Shown here piece after piece: positions 51,233-59,420 of a stretch of DNA of 64,000 bases. The stretch covers positions 1 to 64,000 of the forward strand of contig JAQGMJ010000005.1 of assembly GCA_028292405.1 (NCBI GenBank). Reading direction: 5' to 3'. The notes below the pieces were generated by a model that saw nothing but the letters and a program-made list of their open reading frames with translations, did no database searches and was not told the DNA's origin. This DNA comes from Betaproteobacteria bacterium. Lineage in GTDB: Bacteria > Pseudomonadota > Gammaproteobacteria > Burkholderiales > JAEUOS01. How positions within the stretch are numbered: the stretch's first letter is position 1; every line of letters starts with the position of its first letter. A program made the translations under genes and the position numbers.

Positions 51233-51262
51233 AAGAAACCGCGCGAAAGCGCGGCTTCTTTT
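51233..51262 (+). terminator. Rho-independent terminator after the TAXI gene
   Basis: AAGAAACCGCGC / GCGCGGCTTCTT with a GAAA loop, then TTTT. One A-C mismatch in the stem. Confidence 0.8.
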
Positions 51263-51281
51263 CCTGGCTTTTCCGTTCCAA

Positions 51282-51351
51282 AAAATCGACCGGCTCTGCC
51301 GGCGATTTTGCCTATATAGGCCGCTCAAAAGCAGGATTGCACTTTTGAGCG
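51282..51351. repeat. Twin-hairpin element, copy B
   Basis: Hairpin 1: AAAATCG, bulge A, CCGGC, loop TCT, GCCGG, CGATTTT (51282-51309). Then GCCTATATAGGC (51310-51321), a further palindrome. Hairpin 2: CGCTCAAAAG...CTTTTGAGCG (51322-51351). It ends one base before the stop codon of the Bug gene on the minus strand. In minus sense hairpin 1 runs into TTTTTT and can terminate transcription. Confidence 0.85.
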
Positions 51352-51352
51352 C

Positions 51353-52345
51353 TCACTCCATTTTGACATTCGCCGTCTTCACCACCTTGGCATAGCGCTC
51401 GGAGTCTTCCTTCAGCGCCGCCGCATATTCCTCCGGCGTGCTGCCCACCGGGTCGATGCCCAGGGTGTGCATGTTCTCGATCACCGCCGCCATCTTCACC
51501 ACTTGCGCGATATCGGCGCTGATCTGCTTGACCACCTCCGGCGGCGTGCCGGCCGGCGCGTAGGCGCCGATGGTGGGCGCGAAGTTGAACCCGGGGATCG
51601 CCACCTCCGCGATGGTCGGCAATTCCGGCGAGAGCGAGGCGCGGTGCAGCGAATTGACCGCGATCATCTTCAGCTTGCCCGACTTGGCGAAGCCCAGCAC
51701 CGAAGGCCCGGCCGACAGCGTCACCGCCACGTCGCCCGAGACCACCGCCGGCACCGATTGCGCCGTGCCCTTGAACGGCACATGGACCATGTTCAGGCCC
51801 AGCGTCGTCTTGAACGACTCCATGCACAGGTGATGCGTGCTGCCGATGCCGGAAGAGCCGTAGGCGTACTTGCCCGGATTGGCCTTCACCAGCGCGATGA
51901 ATTCCTGCAGCGTGTTGGCGGGAATCGACGGATTGATCACCATGTACAGCGGCGCGCGCGCCATCATCGAGACCGGAATGAAATCCTTTTTCGCGTCGTA
52001 GGGCAGCTTGGGGTAGAGCGACGGGTTAATGGCGATCATCGAATTGTCGGTCACCAGCAGGGTGTAGCCGTCGGCCACCGCGCTCATCACGTATTGCGCC
52101 GACACCACGCCGTTGCCGCCCGGACGGTTGTCGATCAGCACCTGCTGGCCCCAGCGGTCGCCGAGCTTCTGGCCGATGATCCGCGCCACGGTATCCGGGA
52201 AGCCGCCTGCCGCATAGGGCACCACCACGCGCACCGGCTTGTTCGGGAACTTGCCCTGGGCCAGGGCCGGCTGCGAAAACAACCACAGCGCGCACAGCAC
52301 GAACGCGGCGCCAATCAGCGCGGCCAGGCGATAAACCGATTTCAT
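51353..52345 (-). CDS. Bug/TctC-family solute-binding protein (9 of 10)
   Basis: 330 aa. Signal peptide ending SQPALAQGKFPNKP. Hallmarks: PYAAGGFPDTVARIIGQKL, IDNRPGGNGVVSAQYVMSAV and VHVPFKGTAQSVPAVVSGD. Start 52345 has GAGGAG upstream; the open frame continues far beyond but there covers the divergent Bug gene. Divergent from Bug protein 10 over 267 bp. Confidence 0.92.
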   Translation of the reverse strand: MKSVYRLAALIGAAFVLCALWLFSQPALAQGKFPNKPVRVVVPYAAGGFPDTVARIIGQKLGDRWGQQVLIDNRPGGNGVVSAQYVMSAVADGYTLLVTDNSMIAINPSLYPKLPYDAKKDFIPVSMMARAPLYMVINPSIPANTLQEFIALVKANPGKYAYGSSGIGSTHHLCMESFKTTLGLNMVHVPFKGTAQSVPAVVSGDVAVTLSAGPSVLGFAKSGKLKMIAVNSLHRASLSPELPTIAEVAIPGFNFAPTIGAYAPAGTPPEVVKQISADIAQVVKMAAVIENMHTLGIDPVGSTPEEYAAALKEDSERYAKVVKTANVKME

Positions 52346-52612
52346 GCGCAAGTCTCCTCGTGATCTTATGCACCGCATTTTGTCACTCTTCGACGCCGCA
52401 AGCCAGCCCGAGTTCATCAGAGCAACCCGGGGAAAACCCTTTGGCCGCCGCGCTTGATCGACTCCACAATCGAGGGACGATTGCACATTCAAGGCTTCAC
52501 GCCCGCCCGCGCGCGAACGTACAATGCTCTCCCCGAGAAGAGCAACCCAGAAGAGCAAAAGAGCGCCCCCAGAGACTCGCGGCAAGACCGCGCGGCGCCC
52601 GGAAGGAGTGGC

Positions 52613-53590
52613 ATGTTCCGCCGTTTTCGCCTCATGCAGGCCCTGCTGTGCGCCGTATCGGTTTGCGCGGCGAACCTGGCGCGGGCACAGGCTTACCCGA
52701 GCCACCCGGTGCGGGTGATCGCGCCGTTTTCCGCCGGCGGCAGCGCCGACACCCTCGGGCGCATCATTGCGCAAAAACTCGGCGAGAGCTTGAAGCAGCC
52801 CTTTGTCGTGGAGAATCGAGGCGGCGCCGGCGGCCTGGTCGGCTCCGAACTGGTCGCCAAGGCCGCGCCCGACGGCTACACCCTGGTGATCTCCGGCGTC
52901 GCCTCGCACATCGTCGCGCTCGCCCTGGCCAAGCCGCCGCCCTTCGACGCCATGCGCGACTTCACCCACATCGCCCTGATCGGCGGCCCGCCGATCGCCC
53001 TCATCGTCCACCCGTCGGTGCCGGCGCGCGACGTCAAGAGCCTGGGCGCCTGGCTCAAGGCGCAACGGCAGTCCGTCGCCTTCGGTTCGCCCGGTGTCGG
53101 CACGCACGGCCACCTGATCGGCGAAATGCTCGGCCAGGCCTTGGGTGTAGAGCTGCTGCACGCGCCCTACAAAGGCGCCGCGCCCGCGGTGGGCGACCTG
53201 ATTGCCGGGCAGATCAAGCTGGCCTCGATTACGCTCAACACCGCCGGCCCGCAACTGCGCGCCGGCAAGGCGCGGGCAATTGCCTTCACCTCGCGCGCGC
53301 GCATCGCCGACTATCCCGACGTCGCCACCTTCGCCGAGCAGGGCTACCCGCAACTGGTGGCCTCCACCTGGTTCTCGCTCTCCGGCCCGGCGAAAATGCC
53401 GGAAGAAATCGCCTTTCGCCTGAACGCCGAAGTGCGCAAGGCCCTGCAGGCGCCGGACGTGAAAGAGCGCTTTCGCGCCGAGGGCATAGAAACGGCGGAC
53501 TACGACGTGCCCGCCTTCAACAAATTCGTCGCCGAGGAATCGCACCGGTGGACCGACGTGGTGCGCAAGTCCGGCGCCAAGGCAGAGTAG
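52613..53590 (+). CDS. Bug/TctC-family solute-binding protein (10 of 10)
   Basis: 325 aa. Signal peptide ending ANLARAQAYPSHP. Hallmarks: PFSAGGSADTLGRIIAQKL, ENRGGAGGLVGSELVAKAAP and LHAPYKGAAPAVGDLIAGQ. ATG 52613 has AAGGAG upstream. First gene of a unit with a Rieske oxygenase and a 4,5-dihydroxyphthalate-decarboxylase-like protein. Confidence 0.92.
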   Translation: MFRRFRLMQALLCAVSVCAANLARAQAYPSHPVRVIAPFSAGGSADTLGRIIAQKLGESLKQPFVVENRGGAGGLVGSELVAKAAPDGYTLVISGVASHIVALALAKPPPFDAMRDFTHIALIGGPPIALIVHPSVPARDVKSLGAWLKAQRQSVAFGSPGVGTHGHLIGEMLGQALGVELLHAPYKGAAPAVGDLIAGQIKLASITLNTAGPQLRAGKARAIAFTSRARIADYPDVATFAEQGYPQLVASTWFSLSGPAKMPEEIAFRLNAEVRKALQAPDVKERFRAEGIETADYDVPAFNKFVAEESHRWTDVVRKSGAKAE

Positions 53591-53648
53591 GATCACGAAA
53601 ACCCGTCGCGGTTAATAACGCATGTAGTAATCGCAGGAGAAGCAGATC

Positions 53649-54932
53649 ATGATGACCGCCGAACAAAGCGAACAAATCATCCGCACCGGCCCCGGCACGC
53701 TGATGGGCGACTACTTTCGCCGCTACTGGATTCCCGCGCTGCACGACTGGGAACTGCCCGAGCCGGACTGCCCCCCGGTACGCGTGCAATTGCTCGGCGA
53801 AAAGATGGTCGCCTTTCGCGACACCGAAGGCCGCATCGGCCTGATCGAGGAATTCTGCGCCCATCGCGGCGTCTCGCTGTGGTTCGGCCGCAATGAGGAA
53901 TGCGGCCTGCGCTGCCCCTACCACGGCTGGAAGTACGACGTGAACGGCAACTGCACCGAGCTGCCCAGCGAGCCGGAGGAAACCGGCATGCGCAGCCGCA
54001 TCAAGCTCAAGGCCTACCCCACCATCGAAGCCGGCGGCGTGATCTGGACCTACATGGGCCCGCCCGAACTGCAGCCCGAGCCGCCGGGCCTCGAATGGGT
54101 CAACGTCGCGCCCGAGCGCCGCTACGTCACCAAGCGCCTGCAGGAGAGCAACTACCTGCAGGCGATCGAAGGCGGCATCGACTCCTCCCACGTCTCCTTC
54201 CTGCACGGCAGCTCGCTCAAGCGCGACCCGCTGTTCACCGGCAGCCGCGGCAACATCTACAACGAACACGACAAGATGCCGATTTTCGATGTCGCCGAGT
54301 TCGAAGGAGGCCTGTTGATCGGCGCGCGCCGCAACGCCGACGAAGGCCGCTACTACTGGCGCATCACCCCCTTCATCTACCCCTGGCACACCATCATTCC
54401 CCCGCGCGCCGGCCACCCGCTTGGCTGCCACGTCTGGGTGCCGATCGACGACGAGAATTGCTGGGCCTGGTCGATCAACTACCACCCACGCCGCGCGCTG
54501 ACGGAAAAGGAAACCGGCGCGATGAAAGGCGGCGCCGGCATCCACGTCAAATATGTGCCCGGCACCTTCATCCCCCTGGCCAACAAGACCAACGATTACC
54601 TGATGGACCGCGCCGGGCAGAAGGCCGGCGTCACCTTCAGCGGCATCGAAGGCATTGCCATGCAGGACGCCAGCCTGCAGGAAAGCATGGGGGCCGTGCA
54701 GGACCGCACCAAGGAACACCTCTGCTCCACCGACAACGGCATCATCATGATGCGGCGCGGCCTGCTCAAGGCGGCGAAAGCGGCACGCGAAGGCAAGCCG
54801 GTTCCCGGCATCACCGCCGCCTCGCAGCGCGTGCGCTCCTGCTCCATCGAATTGCCCTACGCCGTGCATTACACCGAAGGCGCCAAGCACGGCCTGTTCG
54901 CCCCGCCGGACACCGACCCGGTCACGGTTTGA
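53649..54932 (+). CDS. Rieske oxygenase, phthalate 4,5-dioxygenase / phenoxybenzoate dioxygenase type
   Basis: 427 aa. Rieske ligands CAHRGVSL and CPYHGWKYD are at about 75-102. The catalytic iron site has EGGIDSSHVSFLHGSSL (D..H..H) near 180. The overall pattern (long N-terminal leader MTAEQSEQIIRTGPGTLMGD, RRYWIPALHDWELP) matches the two-component phthalate-dioxygenase family, in which the partner is a ferredoxin-reductase rather than a separate beta subunit. No reductase gene is adjacent. Together with the next gene this suggests a phthalate-like substrate. Confidence 0.92.
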   Translation: MMTAEQSEQIIRTGPGTLMGDYFRRYWIPALHDWELPEPDCPPVRVQLLGEKMVAFRDTEGRIGLIEEFCAHRGVSLWFGRNEECGLRCPYHGWKYDVNGNCTELPSEPEETGMRSRIKLKAYPTIEAGGVIWTYMGPPELQPEPPGLEWVNVAPERRYVTKRLQESNYLQAIEGGIDSSHVSFLHGSSLKRDPLFTGSRGNIYNEHDKMPIFDVAEFEGGLLIGARRNADEGRYYWRITPFIYPWHTIIPPRAGHPLGCHVWVPIDDENCWAWSINYHPRRALTEKETGAMKGGAGIHVKYVPGTFIPLANKTNDYLMDRAGQKAGVTFSGIEGIAMQDASLQESMGAVQDRTKEHLCSTDNGIIMMRRGLLKAAKAAREGKPVPGITAASQRVRSCSIELPYAVHYTEGAKHGLFAPPDTDPVTV

Positions 54933-54951
54933 CCACCTAGAAAGACTTCAT

Positions 54952-55947
54952 ATGGCAAACAAGCTTCCCCTCACGCTGGCCTGCTGGAACTACGACCGCA
55001 CCCGCGCCCTGGCCGACGGCAGCGTGGCGCCCGACGGCATCGACCTCAACTACCTCGACCTGCCGGTGGAAGAAACCTTCTTCCGCATGCTGCGCTACAA
55101 GGAGTTCGACCTGGCGGAGCTATCCTTCTCTTCTTATTGCGTCTCGTTGATGAAGGATCCGCAACCCTTCATCGCCATCCCGATCTTCCCTTCGCGTTTC
55201 TTTCGCCACTCCAGCATCTTCGTGTCGAACAAGAGCGGCATCAAGGAACCAAAGGACCTGATCGGCAAGAAGATCGCCACCCCCGAATACCAGATGACCG
55301 CGCCGGTCTGGATACGCGGCATCCTGCAGGACGAGTATGGCGTGCCGGTGGATAGCGTCGAGTACCACACCGGTGGCGAGGAAGAGCCGAACCGCGACGA
55401 GAAGATCAAGCTCGACCTGCCGCCGAACATCAAGATCAAGCCGATCGCCCCCGGCAAGATTTTGTCGCACATGCTGGCCGACGGCGAACTTGACGCCATG
55501 CACACCGCACGCAGCCCCTCGACCTACCTCACCCGCCCCGGCACGGTCAGCCGCCTGTTCGAGAATTACCAGGAAGTCGAACTCGCCTACTACCGCAAGA
55601 CCAAGATCTTTCCCATCATGCACACCATCGCGATTCGCCGCGAGGTGTACGAGAAGAATCCCTGGATCGCCCGCTCGCTCTACAAGGCCTTCGCCGAGTC
55701 GCAGCGCCGCACCTATGAAGACATGGGCATCACCGCCGCCTTCAAGACCATGCTGCCCTGGCTCAACGCGCATGTCGAAGCCGCGCGCCGCGACCTCGGC
55801 CACGACTGGTGGCCCTACGGCTTCGGCCCGAATCGCCACGTGATCGACACCTTCCTGCGCTATCACCACGAGCAGGGACTCTCCAAGCGCCGCCTGACGC
55901 CGGAAGAATGCTTCGCGCCGGAGACCATGGAAGCGTTCAAGATTTAG
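54952..55947 (+). CDS. 4,5-dihydroxyphthalate decarboxylase-like protein
   Basis: 331 aa with a periplasmic-binding-protein fold but no signal peptide. The opening LTLACWNYDRTRALADGSV and the segments FDLAELSFSSY, GIKEPKDLIGKKIATPEYQM and WWPYGFGPNRHVIDTFLRYH are characteristic of the Pht5 family, which decarboxylates 4,5-dihydroxyphthalate to protocatechuate. It follows a Rieske oxygenase by 19 bp, matching the order of a phthalate pathway. Homologues exist that only bind ligands, so the activity is inferred. Confidence 0.9.
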   Translation: MANKLPLTLACWNYDRTRALADGSVAPDGIDLNYLDLPVEETFFRMLRYKEFDLAELSFSSYCVSLMKDPQPFIAIPIFPSRFFRHSSIFVSNKSGIKEPKDLIGKKIATPEYQMTAPVWIRGILQDEYGVPVDSVEYHTGGEEEPNRDEKIKLDLPPNIKIKPIAPGKILSHMLADGELDAMHTARSPSTYLTRPGTVSRLFENYQEVELAYYRKTKIFPIMHTIAIRREVYEKNPWIARSLYKAFAESQRRTYEDMGITAAFKTMLPWLNAHVEAARRDLGHDWWPYGFGPNRHVIDTFLRYHHEQGLSKRRLTPEECFAPETMEAFKI

Positions 55948-55966
55948 CCTGGTGTAAAGTCCGCGC

Positions 55967-56815
55967 ATGGCGAAATCGAAACAGGAAAACACGCGCGGCG
56001 ACGATGATCCCATAGCCCTGCCTGGGCCGGAGCGCTACCAGTGGTTCGTCGCCGAAGTCTTGCGCGGCGGCAATATCTGGATGGCGGAGTCCGACGAGTT
56101 CACCATGGTGCGCGCGGATGGCGACGGCACCCGGCTCTTGCCCATCTGGCCCAGCGCCGCAATCGCGCAAGCCTGCTTCTCGCCCGAAGACATCGCCGCG
56201 GGTTTCAAGCCCGTGGCGCGGCCCATCGAGACATGGCTGGAACGCTCGACCCCGGCCCTGGTCAAGGATCGCGTGCGCCTCGCCGTCTTTCCCAATGCCG
56301 CCGGCAGCGCCCCCATCGTACCGCCGCCCTTTTTGCTCAACGACCTGTTGCTGGCACAGGAGCGCGAGGCAAAGGTGCAGGGACAAAAGGATAACGGCGA
56401 GGAAGGCGGGCGCTTCGGCGCGTCGCTCGCTATTGGGCTCGCCGCCGATTCGCAGGCCGCGCTCGAACGCTTCGTTTCCCGCGTGCGTGAAGGCCGCACC
56501 GTCTGGCTGCTGCGCGGCGACGACGGCATCCGCATCTGCGGCTCAAATGAGAGCGAGGAGGAAGACGGCGAAGCCGATGAAGACGACGGCATCACCGTCT
56601 TCCCGGTCTGGTCCGACCGCGCCTACGCCAAACGCTGCGCCCAGGGCGACTGGCGCGACAGCGAACCCTTTCCCGTCACCATCGAAGACTTCATCAGCAG
56701 CTGGCTGCCGGGCATGCACGGCAACGGCGAGCGCGTCGGGCCGAACTGGAATGCCGACCTGATCGGCAAGGAAGTGATGCCGCTGGACTTGCTGGAAATG
56801 CTGGGCGGGGAATAA
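55967..56815 (+). CDS. DUF2750 protein with two tandem domain copies
   Basis: 282 aa. The DUF2750 pattern (F..V......W.L....G.....FPVWS...YA..CA......) occurs twice: about 25-110 (YQWFVAEVLRGGNIWMAESD ... LLPIWPSAAIAQACF) and about 168-265 (LERFVSRVREGRTVWLLRGD ... VFPVWSDRAYAKRCAQGDW). An acidic linker (SNESEEEDGEADEDD) lies within the second copy. Ordinary members have one domain of about 120 aa; this looks like an internal duplication. Function of the family is unknown. Confidence 0.85.
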   Translation: MAKSKQENTRGDDDPIALPGPERYQWFVAEVLRGGNIWMAESDEFTMVRADGDGTRLLPIWPSAAIAQACFSPEDIAAGFKPVARPIETWLERSTPALVKDRVRLAVFPNAAGSAPIVPPPFLLNDLLLAQEREAKVQGQKDNGEEGGRFGASLAIGLAADSQAALERFVSRVREGRTVWLLRGDDGIRICGSNESEEEDGEADEDDGITVFPVWSDRAYAKRCAQGDWRDSEPFPVTIEDFISSWLPGMHGNGERVGPNWNADLIGKEVMPLDLLEMLGGE

Positions 56816-56911
56816 GGACGCCGGAGCCTGCGGCCGAAGCGACAACTTTGTTGGTCCTCAAGCCGCAGATAGCGCGGACGTTTTGCTCGCATGCTCCTCA
56901 ACGCAAAGCAC

Positions 56912-56941
56912 TTGACTAATCAATAACCATTTGGTTATGAT
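56912..56941 (+). promoter_or_regulatory. ArsR promoter with operator between -35 and -10
   Basis: TTGACT (56912-56917) and TATGAT (56936-56941) are 18 bp apart. Between them ATAACC-ATTT-GGTTAT (56923-56938) is a perfect inverted repeat, the usual position of an ArsR-family autoregulatory operator. The predicted transcription start falls on the ATG at 56948, suggesting a leaderless or nearly leaderless mRNA. Confidence 0.75.
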
Positions 56942-56947
56942 TAATCC

Positions 56948-57283
56948 ATGCCTACTGCTTCCGCCAGCAACCGCGATGCCCTGTTCCGGGCGCTTTCCGA
57001 CCCCACCCGCCGCGCCATGTTCGAGCGCCTGATGCGCGACGGCGAATTGACGGTGCGCGCTCTGACGGACCAAGCCGGCGTGTCGCAGCCGATGGTCTCC
57101 AAGCACCTGAACGTGCTGAAGGAGGCCGGGCTGGTGCGCGACCGGCCGGAAGGGCGGGTAGTGCATTACCGGGCCGACGCCAAAAGCCTGAAACCCCTGG
57201 TCGACTGGATGACCCAATACCGCGCCTTCTGGCACGACCGCTTCGACCGACTCGACGACCTCTTGAAAAGGATGGACCAATGA
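56948..57283 (+). CDS. ArsR-family transcriptional regulator
   Basis: 111 aa. Winged helix: ALFRALSDPTRRAMFERLMR, then TVRALTDQAGVSQPMVSKHL and EAGLVRDRPEGRVVHYRAD. No metal-binding Cys cluster is seen. This regulator type is typically encoded with an AHSA1/SRPBCC protein, as here, and represses its own operon through the palindrome overlapping the promoter. Confidence 0.94.
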   Translation: MPTASASNRDALFRALSDPTRRAMFERLMRDGELTVRALTDQAGVSQPMVSKHLNVLKEAGLVRDRPEGRVVHYRADAKSLKPLVDWMTQYRAFWHDRFDRLDDLLKRMDQ

Positions 57284-57702
57284 ACACGACTACCGAAACC
57301 CAAAGCGTTGTTGTCGAACGCGAATTCGCTCATGCGCCGGAGAAAATCTGGCGTGCCCTCACGCAAGGCCACCTGATCGAGGAGTGGCTGATGAAAAACG
57401 ATTTCCAGCCGGTGGTAGGCCACCGTTTCAGCCTGCGCGGCGAATGGGGCGGCGTGCTGGACTGCGAGGTGCTCGCCGTCGAGCCGAACAAAAAACTTGC
57501 CTACACCTGGAACTTCGACGACCCGGCCAATGGTCTGAAGAGCGTGGTCACCTATACCCTCACGCCGACCGGCGCCGGTACCCATCTGCGCATGGAGCAA
57601 GCGGGCTTCAAGCCGGATCAGCCGCAGAACTACAACGGCGCCAAGGTCGGGTGGCAGCAGTTCTATGCGAAGCTGGAGCAGGTGCTGGCGCGGATCGACT
57701 GA
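57280..57702 (+). CDS. SRPBCC (AHSA1-like) ligand-binding protein
   Basis: 140 aa START-like fold: REFAHAPEKIWRALTQGHLI, EEWLMKNDFQPVVGHRFSLR, and the C-terminal helix GWQQFYAKLEQVLARID. Such proteins bind hydrophobic ligands in a deep cavity. ATG overlaps the ArsR stop (ATGA), so translation is coupled. Confidence 0.93.
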   Translation: MNTTTETQSVVVEREFAHAPEKIWRALTQGHLIEEWLMKNDFQPVVGHRFSLRGEWGGVLDCEVLAVEPNKKLAYTWNFDDPANGLKSVVTYTLTPTGAGTHLRMEQAGFKPDQPQNYNGAKVGWQQFYAKLEQVLARID

Positions 57703-57721
57703 AGTCCAAGGAGCAAACCGG

Positions 57722-58111
57722 ATGAACAAGAGCCCGACCCAGGGTGAATCCCCCGCCGAGCGAATCGACGCCCGGATCAAGGAGCTCAGCGACTGGCGTG
57801 GCCAGACGCTGGCCCATGTGCGCGCCCTGATCAAACAGGCCGACCCCGAGGTGGTAGAGGAGTGGAAGTGGAACGTCCCGGTGTGGTCCCACGACGGCAT
57901 CCTCTGCACCGGCGAGTCCTACAAGAGCGCGGTGAAGCTGACCTTCGCCAAGGGAGCCTCGCTGAAGGACCCGAAAAAACTGTTCAACTCCAGCCTGGAA
58001 GGCAATGTCCGGCGCGCCATCGACTTTCATGAGGGCGACGAAATCAACGAGGAGGCGCTGAAGGCGCTTATCCGCGCCGCCATTGCACTGAACAAGTCAA
58101 AGGCGGGCTAG
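57722..58111 (+). CDS. DUF1801 protein
   Basis: 129 aa. DUF1801 pattern: DPEVVEEWKWNVPVWSHDGI, SAVKLTFAKGASLKDPKKLF and GNVRRAIDFHEGDEINEEAL. AAGGAG upstream. Third gene of the ArsR/SRPBCC operon; this trio is frequently found together. Function unknown. Confidence 0.92.
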   Translation: MNKSPTQGESPAERIDARIKELSDWRGQTLAHVRALIKQADPEVVEEWKWNVPVWSHDGILCTGESYKSAVKLTFAKGASLKDPKKLFNSSLEGNVRRAIDFHEGDEINEEALKALIRAAIALNKSKAG

Positions 58112-58149
58112 CCGATCCGGCTGGCCGCGCCTGGCGCGGGTGCGCCGCC

Positions 58150-58848
58150 TTATTTCGCCGCGGGAAACAGTTGCGTGCGCGGCAGCGGGCGCTGGATCGA
58201 GCGCGAGTCCTTCGGCCCGGTCGCGCCGTCTTCGGTGGCGAAGGCGCGCTTGGCGGTGTCTTCATCCGTCCAGTGAAGATAGGCCCATTCGAAATTGTCG
58301 CCCGCATAGACCATGTAGCCGTCCATGCCCTTGGACTCGAACAGCTGCGTCACCAGCTTGACGTGGCGCCGCAGGCGCGGAATGTAATCGCCGGCGGGCA
58401 TGTCGTCGTTTCTTTGCGCCATTACCAGAGCGGTAAATCCCTTCGACCAGTCCGGCACCTTGTCGACGATCGCATAGGGCGCATGTAGCGCCATCTTGTC
58501 CACGCCGCCTGCGCCGAGCGGGCGCACCTGCTGGCAGTCCTTGGCGGGCAGGTCTGCTTTCGAAAGACTGGTGATGGCCACTACCTTCGACATGGTAGTC
58601 GGCGCTTCTTCGATGTTCCAGCCGATCAGGAAAGGCTTGTTGCCCGCGCGAGGTTTCGCGGCATCGTACGCGGTGGCCAGCGCGGCGCCATCGGCGAGGG
58701 TGCAAAAGAAAAACGGCCCCCCGGCCTTGGAGGCATTGCCAATGGTGGCGGGTACATCCTTGACCGGCGGCAAGGCGGTCTGCGCGAACGCGTCAGCGCA
58801 ACAAAGCGCAAGCGCGAGAACACCGGTGGTCAGTGGTTTGTTCAACAA
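58150..58848 (-). CDS. Exported protein, unknown function
   Basis: 232 aa. Signal peptide to about residue 22 (LALALCCADAFAQTALP). The mature part has a strand-rich core (GGPFFFCTLADGAALATAYD, KGFTALVMAQRNDDMPAGDY, GYMVYAGDNFEWAYLHW). One Cys pair is possible (FFCTL, KDCQQV). I do not recognise a family. It stands alone. Confidence 0.7.
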   Translation of the reverse strand: MLNKPLTTGVLALALCCADAFAQTALPPVKDVPATIGNASKAGGPFFFCTLADGAALATAYDAAKPRAGNKPFLIGWNIEEAPTTMSKVVAITSLSKADLPAKDCQQVRPLGAGGVDKMALHAPYAIVDKVPDWSKGFTALVMAQRNDDMPAGDYIPRLRRHVKLVTQLFESKGMDGYMVYAGDNFEWAYLHWTDEDTAKRAFATEDGATGPKDSRSIQRPLPRTQLFPAAK

Positions 58849-58916
58849 TTTTTGTCTCCTGCGGGCAAACGATTATGGGACCGTCGCGTGCGCCGGTCTG
58901 CGATCCAGCCCGAAGA

Positions 58917-59420
58917 CTAGGGCCGCGTCGCGACCCGCGTCAATCCCTCAACACCGAAACTAGTTGTTTCGATTTTGCGCCGCCGGAAACTTGACATAGT
59001 TCGCGAAGACGCCGCGAAATCGCGCTTTGGCGCGGAACACGCGGGCGCGGACGTCGTGGCCGTCTCCAGGCGTCCGGCACTGCGCCAGCGCACCCGCACT
59101 TGCGGCCCGCCGCCCCCGGCCGGCGCGCCATGGCCGGTGTCGGTCGTGAACCGGCCGGAAGCGTCCCGGCCCGGTGTTTCGTTCTTCGACAGTATCGTCA
59201 CTTGGGCGGAAAAACCGGTGGTCGCACCGCAGTTGCGTTCGAACACCACGGCGCGGTTTTGCCCGTCCGGCGAGGCTGTCTCTTCAACGGTCTTGTTGGC
59301 GCACATGTTGGCCGCGCCGCGCACCAGGGCAATCGCCAGCAGGGCCACGCATCCGCCGGGAACGACCAGCGCCGTCAGGATCAGGGCGTTGCGCAGGGTG
59401 AACTTGCTGGTGGCTTGCAT
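58917..59420 (-). pseudogene. Small exported/membrane protein with an apparent C-terminal frameshift
   Basis: As read, 167 aa. N-terminal segment NALILTALVVPGGCVALLAI is a signal or membrane anchor. CANKTVEETASPDGQNRAVV followed by FERNCGATTGFSAQVTIL resembles a conserved small-protein family that continues with a VRVRW...ARVF pattern. After VRVRWRSAGR (about 59075) the present frame becomes low-complexity. In another frame the same DNA encodes RARVFRAKARFRGVFANYVK and ends at a TAG at 58960-58962. A single-base insertion or deletion around 59070 would explain this. It could be a true mutation or a sequencing error. Confidence 0.55.

Noticed and set aside
52346-53596. N-terminal extension of the minus-strand Bug gene (open frame to 53596)
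   Set aside because: The signal peptide and GAGGAG fix the start at 52345; the extension lies over the divergent Bug gene.
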